From: Arthrobacter sp. StoSoilB22
GTDB taxonomy: Bacteria > Actinomycetota > Actinomycetes > Actinomycetales > Micrococcaceae
Assembly: GCF_019977315.1 (NCBI RefSeq)
Contig: NZ_AP024652.1
Coordinates: 806,001 to 870,000, forward strand
DNA length: 64,000 nt
Direction: 5' to 3'
The notes beneath the pieces are model-generated. The model saw only the letters and a program-made list of their open reading frames with translations, ran no database searches and was not told the origin of the DNA. Of this stretch, positions 8,301 through 16,077 are shown piece by piece (position 1 is the stretch's first letter; every line of letters starts with the position of its first letter). Made by a program: the position numbers and the translations under genes.

Positions 8301-8360
8301 TGAACCATGGGCAGCGCCTGTGAACCACGGGTGGCGCCTGTGAACCACGGGTGGCGCCTG
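8301..8360. repeat. Three tandem 20-bp repeats
   Basis: Three head-to-tail 20-bp units occupy 8301-8320, 8321-8340 and 8341-8360; the second and third are identical (TGAACCACGGGTGGCGCCTG) and the first differs at three positions. They lie upstream of the GT2 gene and after the terminator of the neighbouring gene. No known operator is recognised; replication slippage or a regulator array are both possible. Confidence 0.8.
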
Positions 8361-8364
8361 TAAA

Positions 8365-8437
8365 ACAGCAAAAGCCGCATCCGTTCCCGCCATCCGCTCC
8401 AGTGGGTACTGGGGCGGACGGCGGGAACGGGCGCGGC
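8365..8437 (-). terminator. Long hairpin terminator of the transglycosylase-like gene
   Basis: A strong inverted repeat (CCGTTCCCGCC at about 8379-8389 pairing with GGCGGGAACGG near 8420-8430, with further CCAGT/ACTGG pairing around a GGGT loop). On the minus strand it is followed by GGCTTTTGCTGTTTTAC, giving the T-rich tail of an intrinsic terminator. Confidence 0.75.
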
Positions 8438-8453
8438 AATGAAGCGGTCTGGC

Positions 8454-9317
8454 TTAGTACCAGTTGTTGGCCAAGTGGAAGCCCAGAGCGGCGGACGGGG
8501 ATCCGTAGCGCTCCTTGATGTAGTTCAGGCCCCACTTGATCTGGGTCTGGTAGTTGGTCTGCCAGTCAGCACCAGCGGAGGCCATCTTGCCGGCCGGGAG
8601 GGACTGGACAATGCCATACGCGCCGCTGGAAGCGTTGGTGGCAGTTGTCCTCCAGTTGGATTCCTTCTCCCACAGGGTGTTCAGTGCGGTCATCTCAGCT
8701 GCGCTCCAGCCGTAGTTGCCCAGGATGCTGGCGGCGTAGGCCTTGGCAGCGGCGGGGTCGTCCACGGCTTTCGGGGCGGCTGCGGCAGCTGCAGCTTCCG
8801 CAGCGGCGGCGGCAGCAGCGGCGTCGGCGGCTTGCTTGGCTGCAGCGTCAGCGGCAGCCTTCTCAGCTGCGGCTTGGGCGGCAGCGGCGTCGGCGGCTTG
8901 CTTGGCTGCAGCGTCAGCGGCAGCCTTCTCAGCAGCGGCCTGGTCAGCGGCAGCCTTGTCGGCAGCGGCCTTCTCAGCAGCTGCCTTGTCCGCGGCAGCC
9001 CGGTCAGCTGCGCCCTTGGCGGCGGCAGCATCCAAGGAAGCGGAGATATCAGCTGACTTGTTGGCGCTGACCTGGGCAGCAGCCTGGGTCCCGGCAACGC
9101 GGCTCGCCTCAGGGAGAGTCAACGCGGCGTTTGCGGCGGTTCCGAGCGATGCAACACCCAGTGCGGCTGCTACAACGCCGGCTACGACTGACATGCGGTG
9201 GCCGGACTTACCCTGGCGGGCAGCGTTCTTGAGGACGGACTGCGACTTGGTGAGCGGTGCGTTGTGTTCGTCGCGGTGACGCGCAGAAGGGCGCGTCTGA
9301 TCGTTAAATTCAGACAT
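8454..9317 (-). CDS. Secreted lytic-transglycosylase-like protein (resuscitation/aggregation-promoting-factor type)
   Basis: A 287-aa exported protein. Residues 42-66 form a hydrophobic signal segment ending ANAA. Residues about 95-190 are an Ala/Lys/Asp-rich helical stalk built from AAADKAAAEK-like repeats. The C-terminal 85 residues have the small SLT-type domain (LWEKESNWRTTATN with the catalytic Glu, then SGAYGIVQS) ending in NNWY, as in actinobacterial peptidoglycan-cleaving surface factors. It probably acts in the cell wall during growth. Its mRNA leader carries a c-di-AMP riboswitch, which is typical for such wall hydrolases. Confidence 0.85.
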   Translation of the reverse strand: MSEFNDQTRPSARHRDEHNAPLTKSQSVLKNAARQGKSGHRMSVVAGVVAAALGVASLGTAANAALTLPEASRVAGTQAAAQVSANKSADISASLDAAAAKGAADRAAADKAAAEKAAADKAAADQAAAEKAAADAAAKQAADAAAAQAAAEKAAADAAAKQAADAAAAAAAAEAAAAAAAPKAVDDPAAAKAYAASILGNYGWSAAEMTALNTLWEKESNWRTTATNASSGAYGIVQSLPAGKMASAGADWQTNYQTQIKWGLNYIKERYGSPSAALGFHLANNWY

Positions 9318-9334
9318 GTTGTGTGACCTCTCAG

Positions 9335-9500
9335 CGCCTGCGGAGTTAGCTGTCGGGTTCGGATGAGGTCATCCGGCCGCGCGTCACGCTGCGGCTTCAC
9401 CCCTAGGGCGGCACATTGCCAGGCCCGGAGACTGTGGGTCCCCCGTCTCTGCCTCAAAGAAGAACGGACTCCGGGAAGTGGCAGAGCTCGGCGCATCCCG
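9335..9500 (-). ncRNA. Cyclic di-AMP riboswitch (ydaO/yuaA class)
   Basis: In the leader of the transglycosylase-like gene the minus strand shows the conserved blocks of the ydaO class: GCGCCGAGCTCTGCC early, GGGGGACCC in the middle, GGGGTGAAGC, and the terminal CCGACAGCTAACTCCGCAGG, followed about 15-20 nt later by the ATG. In actinobacteria this riboswitch lowers expression of wall hydrolases when c-di-AMP is high (established for the class). Boundaries are approximate; a covariance-model search for RF00379 would settle them. Confidence 0.85.
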
Positions 9501-9577
9501 GATGTGGGTCCTTGGGGAAACCCACCCTTTCGACGGTACAGGAGGTTTCTTCAGAAGTCACATTTAGGTAACAGAGA

Positions 9578-11125
9578 TCACGATGCCGGTGAGTCGCCTT
9601 GCAGGCTTGCCTGACTCTCTCCGGTGCTTACCGTGGGAAGTCGCAGCGCGAACTCGGTGCGCCCGGGCCTGGACGTCACCTCCACGGTGCCACCATGGGC
9701 GGCAACAATCGAATCCACAATGGAAAGGCCCAGTCCGGAGGTGCCTTCAGAACCCGATCTCGCGGCATCAGCGCGGGCAAAACGGGAGAAGATCCGGCCT
9801 TGGAAATCGACCGGAATGCCCGGGCCGTTGTCCGTCACTGTGACCACTGCGCTGCCATCAGCGGAGAGCATGACGCCTGTTACCACGGTGGTGCCGGGAT
9901 CGGTGTGTTTGCGCGCGTTGGACAGCAGGTTGGCGAGCACCTGGTGCAATTGCGTTACATCGCCGCGGACTGTGACAGGCTCATCGGGGAGCTGGAGGTG
10001 CCAGATGTGATCCGGCGCCATGACCTTCTCATCGCTGACGGTTTCGATCACCAACTGGGTCAGGTCAACGTCCTCGACTTTCACGGGCTGCCCCTCGTCC
10101 AAGCGCGCCAGCAGCAGCAGGTCCTCAACCAGCGTGGTCATGCGCTCCGATTGGCTTTGGACCCTTGCCAGCGACTTGCGGCCATCGTCGGTGAAGGTCT
10201 CGGTCATCCTCAGCAACTCCGTGTAGCCGCGGATCGCGGTGAGCGGTGTGCGGAGTTCGTGTGAGGCATCAGCGACGAACTGACGCACCTTGGTTTCGCT
10301 TTCCTGCCGTGCTTCCAATGCACTGGCGACGTTCTCCAGCATCTGGTTCAGAGCATGGCCAACGCTTCCAACTTCCGTTCCGGGATGAGCGGTCGACGGC
10401 GGTACGCGTACCGCAAGTGCCACCTCCCCGGCGTCGAGGGGGAGGCGCGAAACCTTGGTGGCAACCTCGGAGAGCTGCTCAAGCGGCCGCATGGTCCGCC
10501 GGATGATTACTGTTCCGGCGAGGCCGATCAGTACCAATCCGCCCAACGAAACCAACACCATGGTCCACACCAGCGAGGCCTCGGCGCTTTGCTTGTCCGC
10601 CAAGGGCAGCCCCGTCACGATCACATCACCGTAGGTGTCCACTGCCACCAGCCGGTAGTCACCATTGGACAGGGATCGATCCACCGGCACGTTGTCCTTG
10701 GGGAGCGACAACAGGACCTGCTCATCGGCTGCGGAAAGTGAAACGCGGTTGCCTTGGGCGTCGATGAGCCCCGAACTCCTCACGGTTGAGCCGTCGATCC
10801 TCGCGTTGAGCGTTCCCGCGGCCTGGCCGCGCGCCTCCAGCGGGTCAGGCCTTCCGGAGGGGTTCGTGGGAAAGTTCGACGGCGGCCTGCCGAAGTCGGT
10901 CGCGCGGCTGGACGCCTGCTCCAATTGCCTATCGAGCTGCCTGTTGAAGACCATGTCCATGGACGCGTAGCTGACAATGCCCACGGCTCCGCAGATGGCC
11001 ACCAGGAGCGCCATGGCCACCAGGACCAGGCGTGTCCGCAGGTGCCAGGTGGACGGGTTCAGCCAGCTGCGCTGTGGATTTCCGGGAATACGGGAGCTTT
11101 TGGCCACTCCTGACAGTGTGCTCAA
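9578..11125 (-). CDS. Sensor histidine kinase of a two-component system
   Basis: A 515-aa membrane kinase. TM1 at about 30-53, an extracytoplasmic sensor loop to about 184, TM2 at 185-208, HAMP region 209-265, HisKA with SHELRTPL (His289), N box NLLSNARKHT, G1 DNGPGIP and G2 GTSGLGLSI. Start is TTG at 11125, four bases from the stop of the regulator gene, so the two are translationally coupled. The layout resembles the TrcS/MprB type. The sensed signal is unknown; the neighbouring wall hydrolase suggests envelope stress, which is inference. Confidence 0.9.
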   Translation of the reverse strand: MSTLSGVAKSSRIPGNPQRSWLNPSTWHLRTRLVLVAMALLVAICGAVGIVSYASMDMVFNRQLDRQLEQASSRATDFGRPPSNFPTNPSGRPDPLEARGQAAGTLNARIDGSTVRSSGLIDAQGNRVSLSAADEQVLLSLPKDNVPVDRSLSNGDYRLVAVDTYGDVIVTGLPLADKQSAEASLVWTMVLVSLGGLVLIGLAGTVIIRRTMRPLEQLSEVATKVSRLPLDAGEVALAVRVPPSTAHPGTEVGSVGHALNQMLENVASALEARQESETKVRQFVADASHELRTPLTAIRGYTELLRMTETFTDDGRKSLARVQSQSERMTTLVEDLLLLARLDEGQPVKVEDVDLTQLVIETVSDEKVMAPDHIWHLQLPDEPVTVRGDVTQLHQVLANLLSNARKHTDPGTTVVTGVMLSADGSAVVTVTDNGPGIPVDFQGRIFSRFARADAARSGSEGTSGLGLSIVDSIVAAHGGTVEVTSRPGRTEFALRLPTVSTGESQASLQGDSPAS

Positions 11126-11128
11126 CGC

Positions 11129-11869
11129 CTAGTCCGCTGGCTTGATGACGTACCCGGCGCCACGGATGGTGTGGATCATGGGCGGATGGTTGGCTTCGAT
11201 CTTCTTGCGTAGGTAGGAGATGTACAGTTCCACGATGTTGGCCTGGCCACCGAAGTCGTAGTCCCACACCCGGTCCAGAATCTGGGCTTTGCTGACCACT
11301 CGTTTGGGGTTTTCCATGAGGTAGCGCAAAAGTTCAAACTGGGTGGCGGTGAGCGGGATGTCCTCGCCGGCCCGGGTGACTTCGCGGGTGTCCACGTTCA
11401 GCGTGAGATCTCCCACCACAAGCTCGGCAGTGTCCATGGCCGCCACCCCGGAACGCTGGACCAGACGGTGGAGGCGTAGGAGGACCTCTTCCATGCTGAA
11501 GGGCTTGGTGACGTAGTCGTCCCCTCCGGCGGCGAGCCCAACGATCCGATCCTGTACGGCGTCCTTGGCGGTGAGGAACAGTGCGGGAACTTCCGGGGCG
11601 AAGGTGCGGATGCGATTGAGGACCTCCACGCCGTCGAAGCCGGGCAGCATGACGTCCAGGACCAGCACGTCAGGGCGAAAGTCCTTGGCCAGTTTTACGG
11701 CCCCGGGCCCGTCCCCGGCCACTGCCACGGACCAGCCCGCCATTCGAAGTCCCATGCTCATGAGCTCGGCGAGGCTGGGTTCATCGTCCACCACAAGGGC
11801 GCGGATGGGGGAGCCGTCCGGATGGGAGAGCTGGGGAAGGTTGTTGGTCATGGAGTGCGAGGAGGCCAT
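11129..11869 (-). CDS. OmpR-family response regulator
   Basis: A 246-aa regulator with an N-terminal receiver (VVDDE acidic pocket near 27-30, phosphoacceptor Asp72 in LDVMLPGFDG, then FLTAKD and YVTKPF) and a C-terminal winged helix ending VELYISYLRKKIEA and IRGAGYVIK. ATG 11869 is preceded by GGAG at 7 nt. It is the first gene of the operon with the histidine kinase, and its upstream region is shared with the divergent winged-helix gene at 12494. Confidence 0.92.
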   Translation of the reverse strand: MASSHSMTNNLPQLSHPDGSPIRALVVDDEPSLAELMSMGLRMAGWSVAVAGDGPGAVKLAKDFRPDVLVLDVMLPGFDGVEVLNRIRTFAPEVPALFLTAKDAVQDRIVGLAAGGDDYVTKPFSMEEVLLRLHRLVQRSGVAAMDTAELVVGDLTLNVDTREVTRAGEDIPLTATQFELLRYLMENPKRVVSKAQILDRVWDYDFGGQANIVELYISYLRKKIEANHPPMIHTIRGAGYVIKPAD

Positions 11870-12493
11870 GGGACAACTCTCCGTTCTGCTGGTTAGCCAG
11901 CGCTTTGCCGGTCCTGTGAAGACGCTGTGAACCCAACACTAGCGAGAGAGCTGTTTCTACAGCTTGTAGCAGATTTTTTCGGGAAATTTGTTGAACCGCC
12001 ATTTAGTGTGATTGGACAGCAACTGTTTCAGATCGTGAGATTCCGCCGCATGCCCGTTCGTGGGAACCGACGCGGCACTCTGGCCAGATTCACCGAAGAA
12101 AATTCACATAATGGCGAATATTCCCGGCTGTGGTCGAATGAAATGCCATTCATTTATAGGCCGGGCTGAATTGTGATTTGCGGCACAATAGACCTCAACG
12201 TCTCAAAATGTGGACGGTTCGACGCTTTGTTACTTGCGTGTTGCCATTGTTACGTTGCACACTTCCAATGTGAACAAGAACTCAACAGCACCTGCAGCCG
12301 CAGCAACCTGGCCCAGCGAACCCGCTGGCCATGATGACCGCTGTTGTCGAATGCAAGCCTAACTTTCCACCCCAAGAAGTTTCAGGCATTCGCCCCCTAG
12401 CCCAGCGTTGGGCGCCCCTCCCCAAACTCATTGCGGGGACAATCAGCATTCGAAGCCGCGATGACGGCTATTCACTTTTGAGGTAAGCACTCC
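11870..12493. other. 624-bp divergent intergenic region, AT-rich
   Basis: No convincing protein frame. It holds the promoters of the response regulator (left) and the winged-helix gene (right), is much more AT-rich than its surroundings, and contains a CRP/GlxR-like site at 12170-12189 and two GTTAC words in TTGTTACTTGCG (12228-12239) and CATTGTTACG. GTTAC pairs are used by MtrA-type regulators in actinobacteria, but the spacing here is not canonical. Confidence 0.6.
12170..12189. promoter_or_regulatory. CRP/GlxR-like operator
   Basis: ATTGTGATTTGCGGCACAAT is an inverted repeat with ATTGTG/CACAAT arms. It fits the cAMP-receptor consensus TGTGA-N6-TCACA with one mismatch (GCACA). It is about 300 bp upstream of the winged-helix gene, so a long leader or another start would be needed for direct control. 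Confidence 0.45.
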
Positions 12494-13360
12494 ATGTCAG
12501 TTGCATCTGGATACGTCCACATCTCCGTCCGTAACGCCAACAAGGCAGCGTCAAACGCAGGGCTTCGCCCCGGCTTCGGCAGCCGCCCCGGCTACTCTCC
12601 GGCTCCCCAAGGCGCCGGGCAGCAGGCCCCCGGCTATGTGCCCCAGGGCTACAACCCCAACTCCTACGGCCAGTTGCGCGCAGTCCCCACGGCAGAGCCG
12701 GCACCCATGACTGCACCCACTCCTGTGATTGCCCAGTCGGACAAACTCCGCCCCGTCGCCAACGACAACGTGGCCCGCGGATTTGTCCTGTACATGGGAA
12801 TTGACGAAGAAACTGCTGCCGCTGCAGGAACATCCATCGCCAAGCTCGCCCAGGAAATCCGGGCCTACGCCCAGTCCCTCGTGACCGGCGCGGAAAGCTA
12901 TGCCGCCGTCGCAGTGGCCCCCGCCGGGGCACCCGGGTCAGCCCTCGACGTCGTGCGTTCCACGTTCGGTGACCCCACTGTTGCCGCACGCCAGCGCACC
13001 GAAGCTGCCCGTCCGGCGCCGCAGCAGGAATCCCGTCCGTCCGGCGTGCTGATTGACCTCGCCCGCCGCGAAGTGCACCTGGATGGCGAATCGCTGAACC
13101 TGACGTTCAAGGAATTCGAACTCCTCAACTACCTCGTCGAAAACGGCACCCGCACCGTGGGCCGCGACGAACTGCTTGAGGGACTATGGCGCAACGCCGA
13201 AGAGGTACCCAACGAGCGCACCATCGACGTCCACATCCGGCGTCTCCGCTCCAAGCTCGGCCGCCTCGCCAACACGGTCCGCACGGTCCGCGGCCAGGGC
13301 TACCGTTTCTACGAGCACCCCGAAGTTATTGTCTGGGCCGCTCCGGAATACTCGATCTAA
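12494..13360 (+). CDS. Winged-helix transcriptional regulator without receiver domain
   Basis: A 288-aa protein. Residues 1-95 are low-complexity Gly/Pro/Ala/Gln; residues 96-165 hold a small domain (FVLYMGIDEETAAAAGTSIA) with no acidic pocket or phosphoacceptor Asp; residues about 185-278 are an OmpR/PhoB-type winged helix (LTFKEFELLNYLVENGT, then TIDVHIRRLRSKLG and VRGQGYRFY). It therefore binds DNA like a response regulator but is not phosphorylated in the usual way. RBS GAGG precedes ATG 12494 by about 12 nt. The middle domain may sense something else. Confidence 0.85.
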   Translation: MSVASGYVHISVRNANKAASNAGLRPGFGSRPGYSPAPQGAGQQAPGYVPQGYNPNSYGQLRAVPTAEPAPMTAPTPVIAQSDKLRPVANDNVARGFVLYMGIDEETAAAAGTSIAKLAQEIRAYAQSLVTGAESYAAVAVAPAGAPGSALDVVRSTFGDPTVAARQRTEAARPAPQQESRPSGVLIDLARREVHLDGESLNLTFKEFELLNYLVENGTRTVGRDELLEGLWRNAEEVPNERTIDVHIRRLRSKLGRLANTVRTVRGQGYRFYEHPEVIVWAAPEYSI

Positions 13361-13437
13361 GCACCACGCAGCCCGGGAGAGTACTGGCCTCGGCGGGCGC
13401 CGGCGCTGCGTGCGGTTCTGACCCTCATTGATCTGCC

Positions 13438-13482
13438 AACAGCCCTTGGGCAACCACATCAGGTTGACCAAGGGCTGTTCTC
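13438..13482 (+). terminator. Bidirectional hairpin terminator
   Basis: AACAGCCCTTGG (about 13439-13450) pairs with CCAAGGGCTGTT (about 13467-13478), followed by CTCTTCCC. It lies between the winged-helix gene and the phosphatase gene. Confidence 0.7.
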
Positions 13483-13535
13483 TTCCCAAAGAAGGTCAGG
13501 GAGCCCCAGGAGCCCGCGGCGGATAGGGTTGGGTT

Positions 13536-14060
13536 ATGAGTGACCATCACATTAAGCGCCTGGTGATCATGCGGCATGCCAAGGCTGATTGGCCTACCGG
13601 CGTGCCTGATCATGAGCGCCCCTTGGAGGAGCGCGGGCACCGGGAGGCTCCGCTGGCCGGCAAATGGTTGCTCCAGCAGGGCGTGGTGCCTGACTTCATT
13701 CTGTGCTCGTCAGCATTAAGAACCCGCCAGACCTGCACCTGGGTGTGCGACGAACTGGGCGACAAAGCACCGACGCCCAAACTTGAGGACGGCCTGTACT
13801 CCGCCTCGGCCAACCGCATGTTGACGGTCATCAACCACGTCCCGGACACTGTGACCACACTGATGGTGATCTCGCATATGCCTGGAGTCCAGGATCTGGC
13901 TATGCACTTGGCGTCCCGCGACTCTGACCACGACGCCTATATGGATGCCGCCACCAGGTACCCAACCAGTGCGTTGACGGTGATGGAAACGGAAAAATCG
14001 TGGGCTGAGCTGGACGGGCAGGATGCTCGGCTCACGCACTTCGCGGTTCCCCGCAAGTAG
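13536..14060 (+). CDS. SixA-type phosphohistidine phosphatase / histidine phosphatase family
   Basis: A 174-aa branch-1 histidine phosphatase. RHAKADW (Arg13, His14) is the SixA form of the RHG catalytic motif, CSSALRTRQT supplies the second Arg, and SHMPGVQDL the second His. The family removes phosphate from His residues or small molecules. ATG 13536 follows TAGGGT plus 6 nt, a leaderless promoter pattern. No obvious phosphorelay partner lies beside it. Confidence 0.85.
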   Translation: MSDHHIKRLVIMRHAKADWPTGVPDHERPLEERGHREAPLAGKWLLQQGVVPDFILCSSALRTRQTCTWVCDELGDKAPTPKLEDGLYSASANRMLTVINHVPDTVTTLMVISHMPGVQDLAMHLASRDSDHDAYMDAATRYPTSALTVMETEKSWAELDGQDARLTHFAVPRK

Positions 14061-14121
14061 GTCCTGCGAAATAGCCGCTACGCCTTCGCCGTGCCCACTG
14101 TGTGGCCGTGATCGCTCCTGG

Positions 14122-15039
14122 TCACCCCTGTGGCAGGGGAAGTCCGCCCGCCACCTCGCGAAGCATTCGCACCGCGGTTCGGATGTTGGGGCTGGCGGTC
14201 ATCGTCTTCCGGTACACCACGCCCACGGACCGTTGCTGCACTGGGTTGATCACCGGGATGGCAACCACGCCGGCGGGAAGCGGTGGCCTGCCGAGCCTCG
14301 GAACGAGTGCCACGGCCACGCCTTGTTCCACCATGGCGATGTGGGTGGAGAAGTCGGGATCGTAAACGCGGATATCGGGGACCTTGCCCAGCCCGGCAAA
14401 GATCTGCAGCAATGCTTCGTTGCAGATGGCTCCTGCCGGGGTGCTGATCCAGGTTTCGTTGAGTAGGTCTTCACGCTCGACGGCGGCACTTCCGGAAAGT
14501 GGGTGGGTGCTGTTGACGAGGACATCGGCTTGGTCGATGCAGAGGTCCTCAAGCACCAGGTTCTCCGGGATCACCAAGGGCACCGAGTTCCAGTTATGGA
14601 CAACCGCGAGTTCCGCTTCGCCTGATGCCACTCTTTGTACAGCCTCGCGGGGATCCTCGGCCAGTACGGTGATGTCCAACGCGGAGTGGGCGGTGGCCAT
14701 GCGCCCCAGCATCGGTCCCACCAGGCCTCGGCAGGCTGTGGAAAACGCAACGAGCCTCAGGAGGCCTGAAGGTTTCGCGGGATCGGCCAGCAGTGTGGCT
14801 TGGAGTTCTTCGAGCTCGCCCATGATCCGCCTGCCATAGCCCGCCAAAGCCAGGCCGCGTTCCGTGAGGAGCACCCCCCGGCCATTGCGTTCCAGCACGG
14901 TGACGCCGGTCTGCTTCTCAAGTTTCTTGATTTGCTGCGAAATGGCTGAAGGGCTGAAACCCATGACGTCCGAGGCCGCCACAACTGAGCCGTGCTGTTC
15001 CACGGCCACCAAGGCCCTCAGGGAGGAAATGTCGATCAT
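14122..15039 (-). CDS. LysR-family transcriptional regulator
   Basis: A 305-aa LysR regulator. The N-terminal winged helix (LRALVAVEQHGSVVAASDVM, then GFSPSAISQQIKKLEKQTG) is complete and residues about 90-300 form the periplasmic-binding-like effector domain (LRLVAFSTACRGL, then LAVVHNWNSVPL). It is divergent from an EamA-type exporter gene, the usual arrangement for a LysR regulator controlling its neighbour. The effector is unknown. Confidence 0.9.
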   Translation of the reverse strand: MIDISSLRALVAVEQHGSVVAASDVMGFSPSAISQQIKKLEKQTGVTVLERNGRGVLLTERGLALAGYGRRIMGELEELQATLLADPAKPSGLLRLVAFSTACRGLVGPMLGRMATAHSALDITVLAEDPREAVQRVASGEAELAVVHNWNSVPLVIPENLVLEDLCIDQADVLVNSTHPLSGSAAVEREDLLNETWISTPAGAICNEALLQIFAGLGKVPDIRVYDPDFSTHIAMVEQGVAVALVPRLGRPPLPAGVVAIPVINPVQQRSVGVVYRKTMTASPNIRTAVRMLREVAGGLPLPQG

Positions 15040-15062
15040 GAAGCAAATCTACGCTGTTCCAT

Positions 15063-15074
15063 GTTGAATTCAAC
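15063..15074. promoter_or_regulatory. 12-bp palindrome, candidate LysR operator
   Basis: GTTGAATTCAAC is a perfect palindrome between the divergent lysR and eamA starts. LysR proteins usually bind T-N11-A imperfect palindromes in exactly this position, so it is a candidate operator, seen by eye only. Confidence 0.4.
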
Positions 15075-15111
15075 GCTGGTGCTTCAACCAAAAGAAGGCC
15101 AGAGTGTACGT

Positions 15112-16026
15112 GTGAACCTTCGCCACTCCGCCCTTGCCGTGGTAGTTGCTGTCCTGTGGGGCATCAACTTCGTCGCGATAGACCTCGGCCTGCACACCAA
15201 CGGCAGGGAAGTCCCGCCGCTGCTCTTCGTCGCCATGCGCTTCCTGCTGGTGGTCTTTCCCTTCATCCTGTTCATCCGCAAACCGGACGTGGGCTGGAAG
15301 GCGATTGTCGGCGTCGGGCTCTTCATGAGTGCCGGCCAATTCGGCCTCCTGTACTTGGGCATGGCCTTGGGAATGCCCGCAGGTTTGGCGTCCTTGGTAC
15401 TTCAGGCGCAGGTTCTGTTCACCATTTTGCTGGCGGCGAGGTTCCTCGGTGAGAAGCCGAGCCGCCGCCAATTGGCGGGCGTGGCTCTGGGTATCGCAGG
15501 CTTGGCAGTAGTGGCGTTGGGGCGCAGCGCCGTGGCGCCGGTGCTTCCGCTCATGATTGTCCTGGCCGCGGCGTTGTCCTGGGCGATCGGCAACGTGGTG
15601 GCCCGGCATTCCAAAGCCGCCTCCGGGTTGGGCCTGGTGGTGTGGTCCGGTGCCGTGGTGCCGGTCCCGTTGGCTGGTTTGTCGCTGCTGGTGGACGGGC
15701 CGGGCATCGTGTGGGCCACTCTCACCGACCTGCAGCCCGCCACTATCCTGAGCGCCATCTATACGGCCGTGTTCGCGTCCCTGATTGGCTACGGCATCTG
15801 GAACCGGCTGTTGTCGCTGTACCCGAGCTCCGACGTCGTGCCCTTCACGCTGTTGGTCCCTGTGGTGGGGATGACGGCCGCGTGGCTTGTTTTGAACGAG
15901 ATTCCCACACTGACCGAGATCCTCGGCGGGCTGATCCTCCTCCTGGGAGTTGCCACCGCCGTCCTGGGTGCCGGACGCAAAATCCGCCCGGAAACGGCCG
16001 TTGTGAGGCCCGCTCTGCGCCTATAG
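15112..16026 (+). CDS. EamA/DMT-family transporter
   Basis: A 304-aa ten-helix drug/metabolite exporter with two EamA repeats (first with AVLWGINFVAIDLGLH, second with LAAALSWAIGNVVARHSKAA). GTG 15112 is chosen because the first helix follows at once and AGAAGG lies 12 nt upstream; an in-frame ATG at 15061 would add 17 residues. The last codons (VVRPALRL and stop) lie inside the left arm of a dispersed palindromic repeat (15999-16061), so the C-terminus appears to be repeat-derived. Likely controlled by the divergent LysR gene. Confidence 0.85.
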   Translation: MNLRHSALAVVVAVLWGINFVAIDLGLHTNGREVPPLLFVAMRFLLVVFPFILFIRKPDVGWKAIVGVGLFMSAGQFGLLYLGMALGMPAGLASLVLQAQVLFTILLAARFLGEKPSRRQLAGVALGIAGLAVVALGRSAVAPVLPLMIVLAAALSWAIGNVVARHSKAASGLGLVVWSGAVVPVPLAGLSLLVDGPGIVWATLTDLQPATILSAIYTAVFASLIGYGIWNRLLSLYPSSDVVPFTLLVPVVGMTAAWLVLNEIPTLTEILGGLILLLGVATAVLGAGRKIRPETAVVRPALRL

Positions 16027-16061
16027 ATCCCGCGTAAGCAAGCAGAGCGGGCCCCGCAACG
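15999..16061. repeat. Dispersed palindromic repeat, copy A
   Basis: Left arm 15999-16018 and right arm 16042-16061 are inverted copies (18 of 20 match) of CGTTGTGAGGCCCGCTCTGC. The loop (CTATAGATC...) is unlike the other copies. It overlaps the end of the EamA gene and separates it from the convergent gene at 16078, so it can serve as a bidirectional terminator. Confidence 0.8.
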
Positions 16062-16077
16062 CACGTTCGGAGGTGCG

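Noticed and set aside
8301-8360. CRISPR-like array
   Set aside because: Repeats are directly adjacent with no spacers and no cas genes are present.
8439-9279. Gly/Ser- or Ala-rich plus-strand frames
   Set aside because: They arise from the Ala/Lys repeat DNA of the transglycosylase-like gene on the other strand.
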